Shown: in pieces, positions 27,270 through 35,695 of the stretch
Numbering within the stretch: the first letter of the stretch is position 1
Layout: each line of letters begins with the position of its first letter
From: Lewinella sp. IMCC34191
Lineage (GTDB): Bacteria; Bacteroidota; Bacteroidia; Chitinophagales; Saprospiraceae
Assembly: GCF_003390935.1 (NCBI RefSeq)
Contig: NZ_QNQZ01000001.1
Span: 186,001 to 250,000, forward strand
Length of the DNA: 64,000 bases
Direction: 5' to 3'
The notes under the pieces: generated by a model
Told to the model about the DNA's origin: nothing
What the model saw: the letters and a program-made list of their open reading frames with translations, nothing else
Databases searched by the model: none
Made by a program: the position numbers and the translations under genes

Positions 27270-29957
27270 ATGCAAAAATCGTTTTTCCGAGCATTGGCCT
27301 TCACGGCCATTGCCCTCCTCCTTATTCCCTGCCTACAAGCACAGCAGCTGGCCTTTCCGGGGGCAGAAGGCTTCGGCCGACACGCCGTCGGCGGTCGCGG
27401 CGGCGAGGTCTACTACGTCACCAATCTGAACGATTCCGGCCCCGGGTCCTTCCGCGACGCGGTAAGCGAGCCGTACCGGATGGTCGTCTTCGAAGTTGGT
27501 GGCGTTATCAACATCAGCTCCCGGATCGTCGTCAATCACCACATTTACATCGCGGGCCAAACGGCGCCGGGGGAGGGCATCACCATCTACGGGGACGGCC
27601 TGGCCTTCAACGATAAGTCCGGAGATAACATCGTTCGCTACATCCGCATCCGGATGGGCAAGAACGGGGAGAGCGAAAAGGATGCCGTCGCCGTTTCGGG
27701 CGGTAAAAATTACCTCTTCGATCACGTTTCCATATCCTGGGGGCGTGACGGGACGCTCGACGTGAACGGGAACGGCATCGACAGCCTCACCTTCCAGGAC
27801 TGTATCATCGGACAGGGTATCAACAATACCAATCACTCGACGGGTGGCCTGATGCAGAGCGGAAAATGGTCCGTGATCCGTTCGCTGTACATCGACAACA
27901 AAACGCGGAACCCGAAGGCACGGGGTACGCATGAGTTCATTAATAGCGTGCTCTACAACTGGGCCGAGAATGGCTACATCATGGGCGACACCGAGGGCCT
28001 GTCGGAAAGTAACCTGGTGGGTAACTACTTTATCTACGGCCCTTCCAGTAGTAATGATTCCCACATCACCCGCACCACGCCGCAGTTCCACGTCTATGCC
28101 GCGGATAACTGGGTGGATAGCGATACGAACGGGACGCTGGATGGCTCCCTCCTGACCGACTATAAAACGGCCACGGTGGAGCCTACGCCCTACGATTATC
28201 CGGGGGTGAACGACCTGCTAACGGCACAGGAAGCGGTTAGTCACGTGGTCGACCACGTTGGTGCTTCGCTGCGGCGGGACAGCGTCGATAAATTCCTCAT
28301 CGACGAATTGACATCCTACGGAACCAAGGGGCAAATCATCGAGACCGAAGACGATAATGGCATCATCAACAATGTCGGGACCGTAAATAGTGGTCCGGTA
28401 CCCCCGGACACCGACCGAGACGGTATGCCCGACGCCTGGGAGATCAACCGGGGCCTGGATCCGAACACCGCGGACGACGCAGGTGATGACGACCAGGACG
28501 GCTATACCAACCTCGAAGAATATCTAAGTTGCATCGTCAGCGGAGACGGCTCCTGCGATTTTAACGTGGTAGTAGACTGTAATGGCGTTGAGGACGGTTC
28601 GGCCTACTACGACGAATGCGATCGCTGCGTGGGCGGTGACACCGGACTGGAAGCCTGCGTCACGGATTGCAACGGCGATCAGAACGGTACGGCATCGATC
28701 GACGATTGTGGCGTATGCAGCGGTGGTAATACCGGGGTCGAAGCCTGTACCGGCGCTCTCCAGGGAGAAGACTTCTGTTCGGCTACCGGTGTCGCCGAAA
28801 CCAACAATGAAGGATACATTGGCGAAGGCTACCTCAATCTCGACAACGAACTGAACGCTACGGCCACCTACTACCTGGTTGCTACGGAGGCACAGACCGC
28901 GGCCTTTCAGGTGCGCTACGCCAATGGCGCGGGCTCCGCCCGGGGCCTTAACGTGTTGGTCAACGGCGTGCAGCAGGCCACCATCGAGGGTGCCTATACG
29001 GGAGGCTGGACGACCTGGCTACAGGAAAGCGTAAGCCTCACGCTGCGGGAGGGACCCAATGAAATAGCCCTACAGGCTAATTCGAATGACGGCGGTCCGA
29101 ACGTCGACCTGATCTCCTTCGGTAGCCCCAGCCTCGCCGTTTCCGAATGCACGGATTGTAACGGCCAGGTGGACGGTTCGGCCTACTTCGATGAGTGTGG
29201 CGAATGCGTTGGCGGAACGACGGGAGCGGAAGCCTGTGAACTCGATTGCAACGGTGACCAGGACGGCTCGGCATACCTGGATGCTTGCGGGGTATGCGTG
29301 GCGGGAAATACCGGAAATACGCCCTGCGCATCCGTCATTGAAGCGGAGGAGGCCTGTTACGTGGACGGCGTGACCCTGGAATCGGTCAACGCCGGTTTTT
29401 CGGGGGAAGGCTACGTGAATACCGACAACGAAATGGGAACCGCGGTCATCTGGCAAGTTGAAAGTGCCGTTGCTGACAGTACCGAGCTTTCTTTCGTATT
29501 CGCCAACGGCGGATCCGGAAACCGGGACGGCCAGCTCTATATCAATGAAGACAGTATCGGCCTCGTCGCCCTGCCGAGTACCGGAAGCTGGACGACCTGG
29601 AGTACCGTTACCCTCAAGGTTCCCTTGTCCGCCGGCGTCAACGTCATCGAGTTGGTGGCCGTATCCGGCGACGGACTGGCTAATCTGGACGCGCTGAATT
29701 TTTCTACGGCCGTTACCACCGCCCCCTGTGATTTGACATCCCTGCAAGCCGGCTCGCGCCAGCAAAGCCTGCGGCTCTATCCCAACCCCACCGACGGTGC
29801 GGTTTACTTCTCGGCCGCCACCCGCTGGGAGTTGCTCACCATAGAAGGGAAGCGGCTGACCGGCGGACAGGGTACGGAGGCGCAACTGGGTGATTACCCC
29901 GCCGGATTCTACTTTGTCAAGACCCCGTTCCGGGTATATAAATTGATCAAGCGTTGA
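27270..29957 (+). CDS. Secreted pectate-lyase-like protein with CBM and T9SS domains
   Basis: An 895-residue exported protein (signal peptide ending ...CLQAQ). Residues ~25-300 form a right-handed beta-helix of the PL1 pectate-lyase type (AFPGAEGFGRHAVGGRGG; IRMGKNGESEKDAVAVSGGK; FDHVSISWGRDGTLDVNG). Then a calcium-binding-like linker (DTDRDGMPDAWEINRGLDPN, DQDGYTNLEEYL), two Cys-rich repeats (DCNGVEDGSAYYDEC type), a carbohydrate-binding module (~495-625), two more Cys-rich repeats, another such module (~690-815), and a T9SS C-terminal domain (SLRLYPNPTDG, YPAGFYFVKTP). It should act on pectin-like uronans at the cell surface. The Cys-rich plus CBM unit is duplicated in tandem. Confidence 0.9.
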   Translation: MQKSFFRALAFTAIALLLIPCLQAQQLAFPGAEGFGRHAVGGRGGEVYYVTNLNDSGPGSFRDAVSEPYRMVVFEVGGVINISSRIVVNHHIYIAGQTAPGEGITIYGDGLAFNDKSGDNIVRYIRIRMGKNGESEKDAVAVSGGKNYLFDHVSISWGRDGTLDVNGNGIDSLTFQDCIIGQGINNTNHSTGGLMQSGKWSVIRSLYIDNKTRNPKARGTHEFINSVLYNWAENGYIMGDTEGLSESNLVGNYFIYGPSSSNDSHITRTTPQFHVYAADNWVDSDTNGTLDGSLLTDYKTATVEPTPYDYPGVNDLLTAQEAVSHVVDHVGASLRRDSVDKFLIDELTSYGTKGQIIETEDDNGIINNVGTVNSGPVPPDTDRDGMPDAWEINRGLDPNTADDAGDDDQDGYTNLEEYLSCIVSGDGSCDFNVVVDCNGVEDGSAYYDECDRCVGGDTGLEACVTDCNGDQNGTASIDDCGVCSGGNTGVEACTGALQGEDFCSATGVAETNNEGYIGEGYLNLDNELNATATYYLVATEAQTAAFQVRYANGAGSARGLNVLVNGVQQATIEGAYTGGWTTWLQESVSLTLREGPNEIALQANSNDGGPNVDLISFGSPSLAVSECTDCNGQVDGSAYFDECGECVGGTTGAEACELDCNGDQDGSAYLDACGVCVAGNTGNTPCASVIEAEEACYVDGVTLESVNAGFSGEGYVNTDNEMGTAVIWQVESAVADSTELSFVFANGGSGNRDGQLYINEDSIGLVALPSTGSWTTWSTVTLKVPLSAGVNVIELVAVSGDGLANLDALNFSTAVTTAPCDLTSLQAGSRQQSLRLYPNPTDGAVYFSAATRWELLTIEGKRLTGGQGTEAQLGDYPAGFYFVKTPFRVYKLIKR

Positions 29958-30010
29958 GCGACTAATTAAGGTAGTTGCCTACTGATCAGCGGTTCCATTT
30001 CTTGCCAACT

Positions 30011-30043
30011 TTTGGCCGGGGGTGGGACCGCTGTTTACTTTTG
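30011..30043 (+). promoter_or_regulatory. Candidate Bacteroidota-type promoter
   Basis: TTTG (30011-30014) and TACTTTTG (30036-30043) are separated by 21 bp, matching the TTTG...TAnnTTTG pattern. They lie 70 bp before the lipoprotein ATG at 30114. A second TAGCTTTG (30058-30065) is also present. Confidence 0.5.
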
Positions 30044-30113
30044 GGAGTATTCTTATTTAGCTTTGGGGATAATCACGCCGCGTTTTTTTTCCAGCGTGGG
30101 CCATAAGCTACGA

Positions 30114-31403
30114 ATGCCCGATATCCTACGAATTCTGGCAGTTTGTTTTCTGCTGACGTTGCTGCTATCCTGCGATGCGACTGATGGAGCGGAGACTTCC
30201 GCCGTTGAAGCAAGCGACCTTGCCCGTTACTGGGAGGCCTACGATTCCGTGTCCGTTACTACGGATTCGGTCCGGTCGCTTCGTCTCCTCAACGAGTTAT
30301 TCATCGATAAGGCCAGCGATGGTCAGGAAGCGCTCTTCGCGGCGCGTCGGTATACCCCGGAGGAATACGTCCGGTACATAAAAAACTACCCGAAGTATTA
30401 CGCCTCTATCCGCTCGAATGTCCAAGAGCACGATGGGACCATTGATAGCCTGGATATTTACTTAGCTCGCTTACGGAAACTCTACCCGGAAGCCCGGCCG
30501 GCGACGGTCTATCTGGGGATGGGAAACATGCGCACTTCTGGTACCACCGTCGATTCCAGCGTCCTGATCGGGACGGAACTGGCCTTCGGGGACGAGACGG
30601 TGGATGTTTCGGAACTTCCGCCCGAGCTCGATTACGTGAAGGACTATATGCTTACGAATCCGGTCCGGAACATCGACTTCCTCACCGTACATGAATTCGT
30701 GCATACCCAGCAGCGGGAATCCTTCGGTGTCAGCCTACTGGCCTCCGCCCTGCGGGAAGGAAGCGCTGAATTTATAGCCGAACTCGCTTCGGGCAAGGTT
30801 TCATCATCACCCGCCCTTACCTACGGCAAGGAAAACGAGGACGACGTCTTCGCCGCTTTCCGGCGGCAGCTGTTTAATCGCAACGTAGGCTACTGGCTGT
30901 GGTCCAGCGCGGAGAATGACTTCGGGGTCCGTGACCTAGGGTATTATACCGGATACAGGCTGGCGCAGCACTATTATCAGCATTCTTCTGATTCCATGCT
31001 TGCCATCAGGCAGCTGATCGAACTGGATTACGCCGACTCAACGGCTGTTACCGATTTCGTCAACCGCATTGGTTATTTCGAAGAGGATATGGCCGAACTA
31101 GAGGCCGCGTACCGGCGAGATCAACCCCGGGTGGAACGACTGGTCCGGGATGGCAATCAACTTACGGTGTACTTTTCCGAGGCTATGTTGCCGCCTTACC
31201 GCGGCTTTGATTACGGCCCCCTGGGGGCGTCGGCCCTGCTGCCGGTGACCGAGGTAATTGGGTTCGCCCCGGATTCGACCGCGATCACCTTCACCGTGGA
31301 TATCCGACCGGGTGAGGTTCAACAACTGACGATGACCGGCAATTTTCGCGACCCCGGTGGAGTGGAACTGGCGCCTTATCTGATTGAAATACGTCCGGAG
31401 TAA
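30114..31403 (+). CDS. Lipoprotein with HExxH zinc-peptidase motif (DUF2268-like)
   Basis: A 429-residue lipoprotein (LLTLLLSC lipobox, C20). The centre contains HEFVH (an HExxH zinc site) in NIDFLTVHEFVHTQQRES, and ~23 residues later EGSAEFIAEL supplies the third ligand (E), the gluzincin layout. The surrounding pattern, including DYMLTNPVRNIDFLTV, resembles DUF2268, the family to which the gliding lipoprotein GldB is related; I cannot tell whether this is a GldB relative or a plain peptidase. It ends in a beta-rich region that may bind ligands. The ATG at 30114 gives the signal peptide. It converges on the thioredoxin-like lipoprotein gene. Confidence 0.72.
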   Translation: MPDILRILAVCFLLTLLLSCDATDGAETSAVEASDLARYWEAYDSVSVTTDSVRSLRLLNELFIDKASDGQEALFAARRYTPEEYVRYIKNYPKYYASIRSNVQEHDGTIDSLDIYLARLRKLYPEARPATVYLGMGNMRTSGTTVDSSVLIGTELAFGDETVDVSELPPELDYVKDYMLTNPVRNIDFLTVHEFVHTQQRESFGVSLLASALREGSAEFIAELASGKVSSSPALTYGKENEDDVFAAFRRQLFNRNVGYWLWSSAENDFGVRDLGYYTGYRLAQHYYQHSSDSMLAIRQLIELDYADSTAVTDFVNRIGYFEEDMAELEAAYRRDQPRVERLVRDGNQLTVYFSEAMLPPYRGFDYGPLGASALLPVTEVIGFAPDSTAITFTVDIRPGEVQQLTMTGNFRDPGGVELAPYLIEIRPE

Positions 31404-31415
31404 AATTACCGTAGG

Positions 31416-32612
31416 TCAGGGGGTAATATGGCGAGGAAGGGCCGTGTCCCAGTCCATGACGTCGAACTTCTCTACAATCCGCTGGTCTTTGCCCACGAGG
31501 TACGCGATTCTAGAGCAATAGGCTTTCCGGTACTTGCCGTACAGATCTTCATTGTACGGATCCCGGGTGTCCACGTTCCAACCGGGAGACGGGCGTTTGA
31601 AACCGGCGTCTAGGCGCAGGGCATAAATGTCTTCTTCGTAAGTCTTTTGGATGGCCGTAAACGCTTCCCCGGATAGGGTATCTCCGCCGCATCCGCAGGA
31701 ATTAGCCACAACGATTGGTCTGTCTTGCATTTCCGCACTTCGTAGGGAATCGCCGTCGGTAGTCACGAAAACGAAGGAAGGAGCCAGCATACCGACCTGG
31801 GTACCTACGAGACCAGCGAAGGTTGGATCCCTGACGAGCGTGATATAACTGCCGTCGTTCGTAATGCTGTCAAAGCGATAGTGTTCGCCGGCCAGCGTCA
31901 GAAACTCGCCCGTCGTTATGATATCGTGGCGGGGCAGGGTGTCGAGCTGCTTATCATTTGTTCCGATGATGGCTAATTCGGCCCGATTGCCGTACGTGAA
32001 TGTCTTGGCCATCATCCAATCGATCGCGCCTAGCTGATAGGTGTCCTTTCCGACAGCGACCTCCGTTCGCAGATACTCGTTTCTCCCGTATAGAATCCAA
32101 TCTTCGTCTTGAGCACTACGACCAATTTTGATGTAGGAGGAATCACGAAAGACGGTACCCTCGACACGGCGCTGGTAATAGCAGAGTATACTGTTGTCAG
32201 CGGTCTTTGAATGGGCCCGGAGCAAATACCGCACCGGGTCGTCCGTAAAGTCTTGGTTATCATTTTGGTCTACCACGAATACTTCTAACCCTTCCTGCGT
32301 GCCCGTAATGATGTCGATATGGTCCGCGTCATCCGCCCGTAGATCGATCACCATTCTTGCCCCCCGGATAGCGGAGATCCTGTCTGGATAAACGATCGGG
32401 TAGGGGAATAAGCCCATGGTATCGACGAAGTCCAGACTCCCCGCGCCAAATTCGTACAAGCCTCTGCCTTCCACCTTCTCGGTCCGTAGGATCAATGTAT
32501 CGGGCGGACTCGCGCTGGTGCTTTCTTCCGTTTCAGGCCGTTCGTCCGCGCAGGCCGGCAGCATAAGTAGGAGGACGGATAATGGAAAAAGGTAATAATG
32601 GAAGAGTTTCAC
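31416..32612 (-). CDS. Lipoprotein with thioredoxin-like C-terminal region
   Basis: A 398-residue protein with lipobox LLLMLPAC. The GTG at 32612 (MKLFHYYLF) gives a normal signal peptide; a TTG seven codons earlier is less likely. The middle ~250 residues are beta-rich and unrecognised. From ~275 the text VGMLAPSFVFVTTDGDSLR, then DRPIVVANSCGCGGDTLSGE, then FDVMDWD matches the fold of peroxiredoxin/TlpA-like proteins ('xGxxAPxFxxxxxDGxxxxLxxxxGKxVxxxF'). The cysteine pair CGCGG is not a canonical CxxC. It may be a redox lipoprotein, but the activity is unsure. Confidence 0.65.
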   Translation of the reverse strand: MKLFHYYLFPLSVLLLMLPACADERPETEESTSASPPDTLILRTEKVEGRGLYEFGAGSLDFVDTMGLFPYPIVYPDRISAIRGARMVIDLRADDADHIDIITGTQEGLEVFVVDQNDNQDFTDDPVRYLLRAHSKTADNSILCYYQRRVEGTVFRDSSYIKIGRSAQDEDWILYGRNEYLRTEVAVGKDTYQLGAIDWMMAKTFTYGNRAELAIIGTNDKQLDTLPRHDIITTGEFLTLAGEHYRFDSITNDGSYITLVRDPTFAGLVGTQVGMLAPSFVFVTTDGDSLRSAEMQDRPIVVANSCGCGGDTLSGEAFTAIQKTYEEDIYALRLDAGFKRPSPGWNVDTRDPYNEDLYGKYRKAYCSRIAYLVGKDQRIVEKFDVMDWDTALPRHITP

Positions 32613-32821
32613 CGCATCGACTTGAAAAAACAATCCTTATGGAGCGTAAGGGCATCCACCCCTTAAATATAAGCAGAATATGCTTACTGCGGTACCGAAA
32701 AGTCAATAGGGAGTCCCATTGGCCCCTACGATCATGCTTTCCATAGTCGATAAAATGGATTTAAGTTTAAGTTGTCTTCTTGCCAGGGCGATGCATATAT
32801 CAAATATGTCGGCGCAATGAT

Positions 32822-33481
32822 CTACCGGCGGTGCGCGTACCAAGTCAGCAGGCCGATCAGCAGGATCAGGCCGAGAAAGAAACCCGCGACTACGTCCGTC
32901 CCCCAGTGTACGCCGAGGTACACCCTCGAAAAGGGAACGGTGAACACAAGACTGAGGGAGAGGATCCCGACCGTCAGCCGCACCCCAATCGGCCAGGTAT
33001 CCATACGGTACATCAGGTAGGCAATAAAGCCGAAGAAGACGGTATAGAAGGTGACGTGCCCGCTCGGAAAGCTCTGGAATTGGGCTTCATACACGACCCG
33101 CACCAGATCGGCGGTCGGGCGCTGGCGGTTCAGGATGAGTTTGGCCCCGGCGATGACCGGCAGACTGAGAGCGGTAGCGAGCACGAACCCGGCCTCCCGC
33201 CGCGCCCCGCTGAGGTAGAAGGCCAGGGTGGCCAACACAATGGAGGCGATGGCCCCGAAGTTGCTCCCAAACCAACTGATTGCCTTCATCAGCCAGTCGA
33301 GCAACGGGGACTGATGTTCCTGCAACTCCTCCGAGAACTCGATGTCGATGACCGATGCCGGCAGCAGCCAGACGAAAACCGATAGCAGAATATATCCCGC
33401 CACGAGACCTAACACCACGTGAACGGCCAACTGCTCGTCGCGACGCAGGTACCGAATAGCCGCTTTAATCGTCGAAATCAT
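32822..33481 (-). CDS. PAP2-family membrane phosphatase
   Basis: A 219-residue protein with about six hydrophobic helices. The three phosphatase motifs are clear: KLILNRQRPT, SFPSGHV and SRVYLGVHWGTDVVAG, containing the catalytic His and the Arg/Ser/His triad. Such enzymes hydrolyse lipid phosphates such as undecaprenyl pyrophosphate or phosphatidate in the membrane. The ATG at 33481 is followed by a helix-rich N-terminus. It is divergent from the MFS gene and stands alone. Confidence 0.92.
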   Translation of the reverse strand: MISTIKAAIRYLRRDEQLAVHVVLGLVAGYILLSVFVWLLPASVIDIEFSEELQEHQSPLLDWLMKAISWFGSNFGAIASIVLATLAFYLSGARREAGFVLATALSLPVIAGAKLILNRQRPTADLVRVVYEAQFQSFPSGHVTFYTVFFGFIAYLMYRMDTWPIGVRLTVGILSLSLVFTVPFSRVYLGVHWGTDVVAGFFLGLILLIGLLTWYAHRR

Positions 33482-33638
33482 GGACCTTCAGCAATTAGGG
33501 GTACAGGGCAAATACCCGGTGGGGGGGCGAGAAAAACGTAGCCCCGGATTGCTGGGCTGACCCGCTCGGTGGAAGCTGCCCCGCGCGTGGCGGATAAAGG
33601 TGCGGAAAAATTCCGGATACTATTTGACGGACATCTTT

Positions 33639-33653
33639 CCTGCGCGCCGCCGC
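33639..33653 (+). repeat. Dispersed GC-rich motif, copy 7, in a 337-bp divergent gap
   Basis: CCTGCGCGCCGCCGC (one mismatch), preceded by ATCTTT and followed by CCAAATG. It is the only notable element between the PAP2 gene and the MFS gene (33482-33818). Confidence 0.7.
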
Positions 33654-33818
33654 CCAAATGCCTGGTGTCGCAAGTGCCGACCGGCTTAAACTTACAGAGC
33701 GGGCGGACAGCCAGCCGAAATTTAGCGTATTGCCATACCGGCGGGTGAAGATCTTCTCCGAACCGAGTGATTTCGGCGGTAAATTACCGGGCTTACCGGC
33801 GGATGTAATACCCCGGTC

Positions 33819-35039
33819 GTGCAGCCAGGTAACTCCTTAAAACCAAATACGGACGGTTTGAAAAAATCCATTATTTCCCGCACCGTCTGGTTGCTCGGCC
33901 TGGTGAGCCTGCTCACCGACGTGGCCAGTGAAATGCTCTACCCGGTCATGCCGCTCTACCTGGAGAGCATTGGCTTTTCCGTGGCGGGCATCGGCGTGTT
34001 GGAGGGTCTGGCCTCGGCGACCGCCGGGCTTTCCAAGGGATACTTCGGACAGTGGTCCGACCGCACCGGGCGGCGGCTGCCCTTCGTGCGCCTGGGCTAC
34101 GGCATCAGCGCGGTGGCCAAACCCCTAATGGCGGTCTTCACCGCCCCGTGGTGGGTCTTCATTGCCCGTACCGCCGAGCGGCTGGGTAAAGGGATCCGGA
34201 CGGGCGGTCGCGATGCCATGCTGGCCGGCGCGGCTACCCCCGCCACCCGCGCCCGGGTGTTCGGCTTTCACCGGGCCATGGATACGACCGGCGCGGCCAT
34301 CGGTCCCTTACTGGCCCTGGGTTTTTTGTGGTGGTATCCCGGGCAGTACCGCTGGCTATTTCTAGCTTCGGCCGTACCGGGGTTGTTGGCGGTGGCCGCG
34401 ACCCTGCTGCTCCGGGAGCGGGCGGTTACACCCCAACCCGGCGGGCGTCCCGGGCTGCTGGACTTCGTCCGCTACCTCCGCACCGCCCCCGCCGCTTACC
34501 GCCGCCTGTTCGGGGTGCTGACCGCCTTTGCTCTCATCAACAGCTCCGACCTTTTCCTCCTGCTTCTGCTGAAGGAAATCGGGTTGGCCGATACCGCCGT
34601 CATCGGATGGTACATCTTTTACAATTTGGTGTACGCCGTCCTGGCCTATCCCTTTGGCGGACTGGCCGACCGCTTGGGACCCCGCCGGGTATACGCGGGA
34701 GGTCTACTGGTTTTCGCGGCCGTATACTTCGGGCTATCGCAGGTGACGGAGGTCTGGATGATTGCCGGACTGTTTGCCGCCTACGGGCTATACGCCGCCG
34801 CTACCGAAGGCGTGGCGAAGGCCTGGGTGAGCGAACTGGTACCGGCTAACGAAACCGGCACGGCGATCGGTACCGTCAGCGCGGCGGAGAGCGTGGCCAC
34901 CCTGGTAGCGAGTTCGGCGGCGGGAGCGGTTTGGGCTTTCTTCGGGGCGGAGGTGTTGTTCGTGGGCACGGCCGTTTTAGCGGCGACGGTCGGCTTGTAC
35001 GCCCTGACCCTGCGGCGCGTGCGTGCACCCCTCCCGTAG
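33819..35039 (+). CDS. Major facilitator superfamily transporter
   Basis: A 406-residue protein with 12 membrane helices. Motifs of the MFS fold are visible: VSLLTDVASEMLYPVMPLYL (TM1), GYFGQWSDRTGRRLPFVRLGY (the conserved loop 2-3, D-R-TGRR), ARTAERLGKGIRTGGRDAML and VAKAWVSELVPAN. The text is characteristic of the drug/sugar-type MFS group; the substrate is unknown. The GTG at 33819 is used; an in-frame TTG at 33858 (KKSIISRTV) is an alternative and gives a shorter N-terminus. It lies 337 bp after the divergent PAP2 gene. Confidence 0.85.
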   Translation: MQPGNSLKPNTDGLKKSIISRTVWLLGLVSLLTDVASEMLYPVMPLYLESIGFSVAGIGVLEGLASATAGLSKGYFGQWSDRTGRRLPFVRLGYGISAVAKPLMAVFTAPWWVFIARTAERLGKGIRTGGRDAMLAGAATPATRARVFGFHRAMDTTGAAIGPLLALGFLWWYPGQYRWLFLASAVPGLLAVAATLLLRERAVTPQPGGRPGLLDFVRYLRTAPAAYRRLFGVLTAFALINSSDLFLLLLLKEIGLADTAVIGWYIFYNLVYAVLAYPFGGLADRLGPRRVYAGGLLVFAAVYFGLSQVTEVWMIAGLFAAYGLYAAATEGVAKAWVSELVPANETGTAIGTVSAAESVATLVASSAAGAVWAFFGAEVLFVGTAVLAATVGLYALTLRRVRAPLP

Positions 35040-35113
35040 ATCGTGGGAAGGAGCAGCATGCGCCCGCCCCGGCGAACCAACGTTTGGGGGTTGCTACTAC
35101 GTCTGCAGAAAAA

Positions 35114-35614
35114 ATGCTGATTATGTCGGTGTATCCTTGCTTGCTTGCCACGCTGTTCTTGAGCCTCGTGCTTTTCTCCTGCGGAGACGATGACGACGGC
35201 TCGGTGGGTGATCCCGTCCTCCAATTGCTGCCGCATACTGGCGTTCGATTCGTGGAGGTCGATTCATTGACACGGACATTCGAACGGGTTGCATCCGGCG
35301 ATAGCCTATTGCTGGAAGCCCGACTCTACCGCGACCCAATCCCGGAAGCGATTGATGATGAACACGAATTGGTCCTCACGATTCCCCTGGCCGCGGACGC
35401 TCTCTCCTTCAGCTACGTCGGCGCTTCCATACCAATGTCATCCGCCTTTCTCAGTGCCGAGAATTGCTTCTGTTTCGGGCAGCGCGCGGCACCCATCACC
35501 AATGGCGAGATATCCGGCCAACGGGAACGAGCGGATGTCTGGCGAGTGCGTGGTTACGTCACCACGGAAACCGGCTTTCACTTCGAAGTGGGGGGAAGGT
35601 ATACCGTTCGGTAG
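35114..35614 (+). CDS. Small lipoprotein, hypothetical
   Basis: A 166-residue protein with a lipobox (VLFSC, then acidic DDDD). The remainder is beta-rich, with a Cys pair (ENCFCFGQR). Starts at 35114 (MLIMSVYPC) and 35123 are both possible. It follows the MFS gene by 74 bp and converges on the GH92 gene. No family recognised. Confidence 0.6.
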   Translation: MLIMSVYPCLLATLFLSLVLFSCGDDDDGSVGDPVLQLLPHTGVRFVEVDSLTRTFERVASGDSLLLEARLYRDPIPEAIDDEHELVLTIPLAADALSFSYVGASIPMSSAFLSAENCFCFGQRAAPITNGEISGQRERADVWRVRGYVTTETGFHFEVGGRYTVR

Positions 35615-35695
35615 ACGGCGACTGATAGCTGGCGTCCCTGTCCTTCACTCGGCTGTCGGGCAGGTAGGGGCGGGCCGGCAGACCGACCCGTACCG

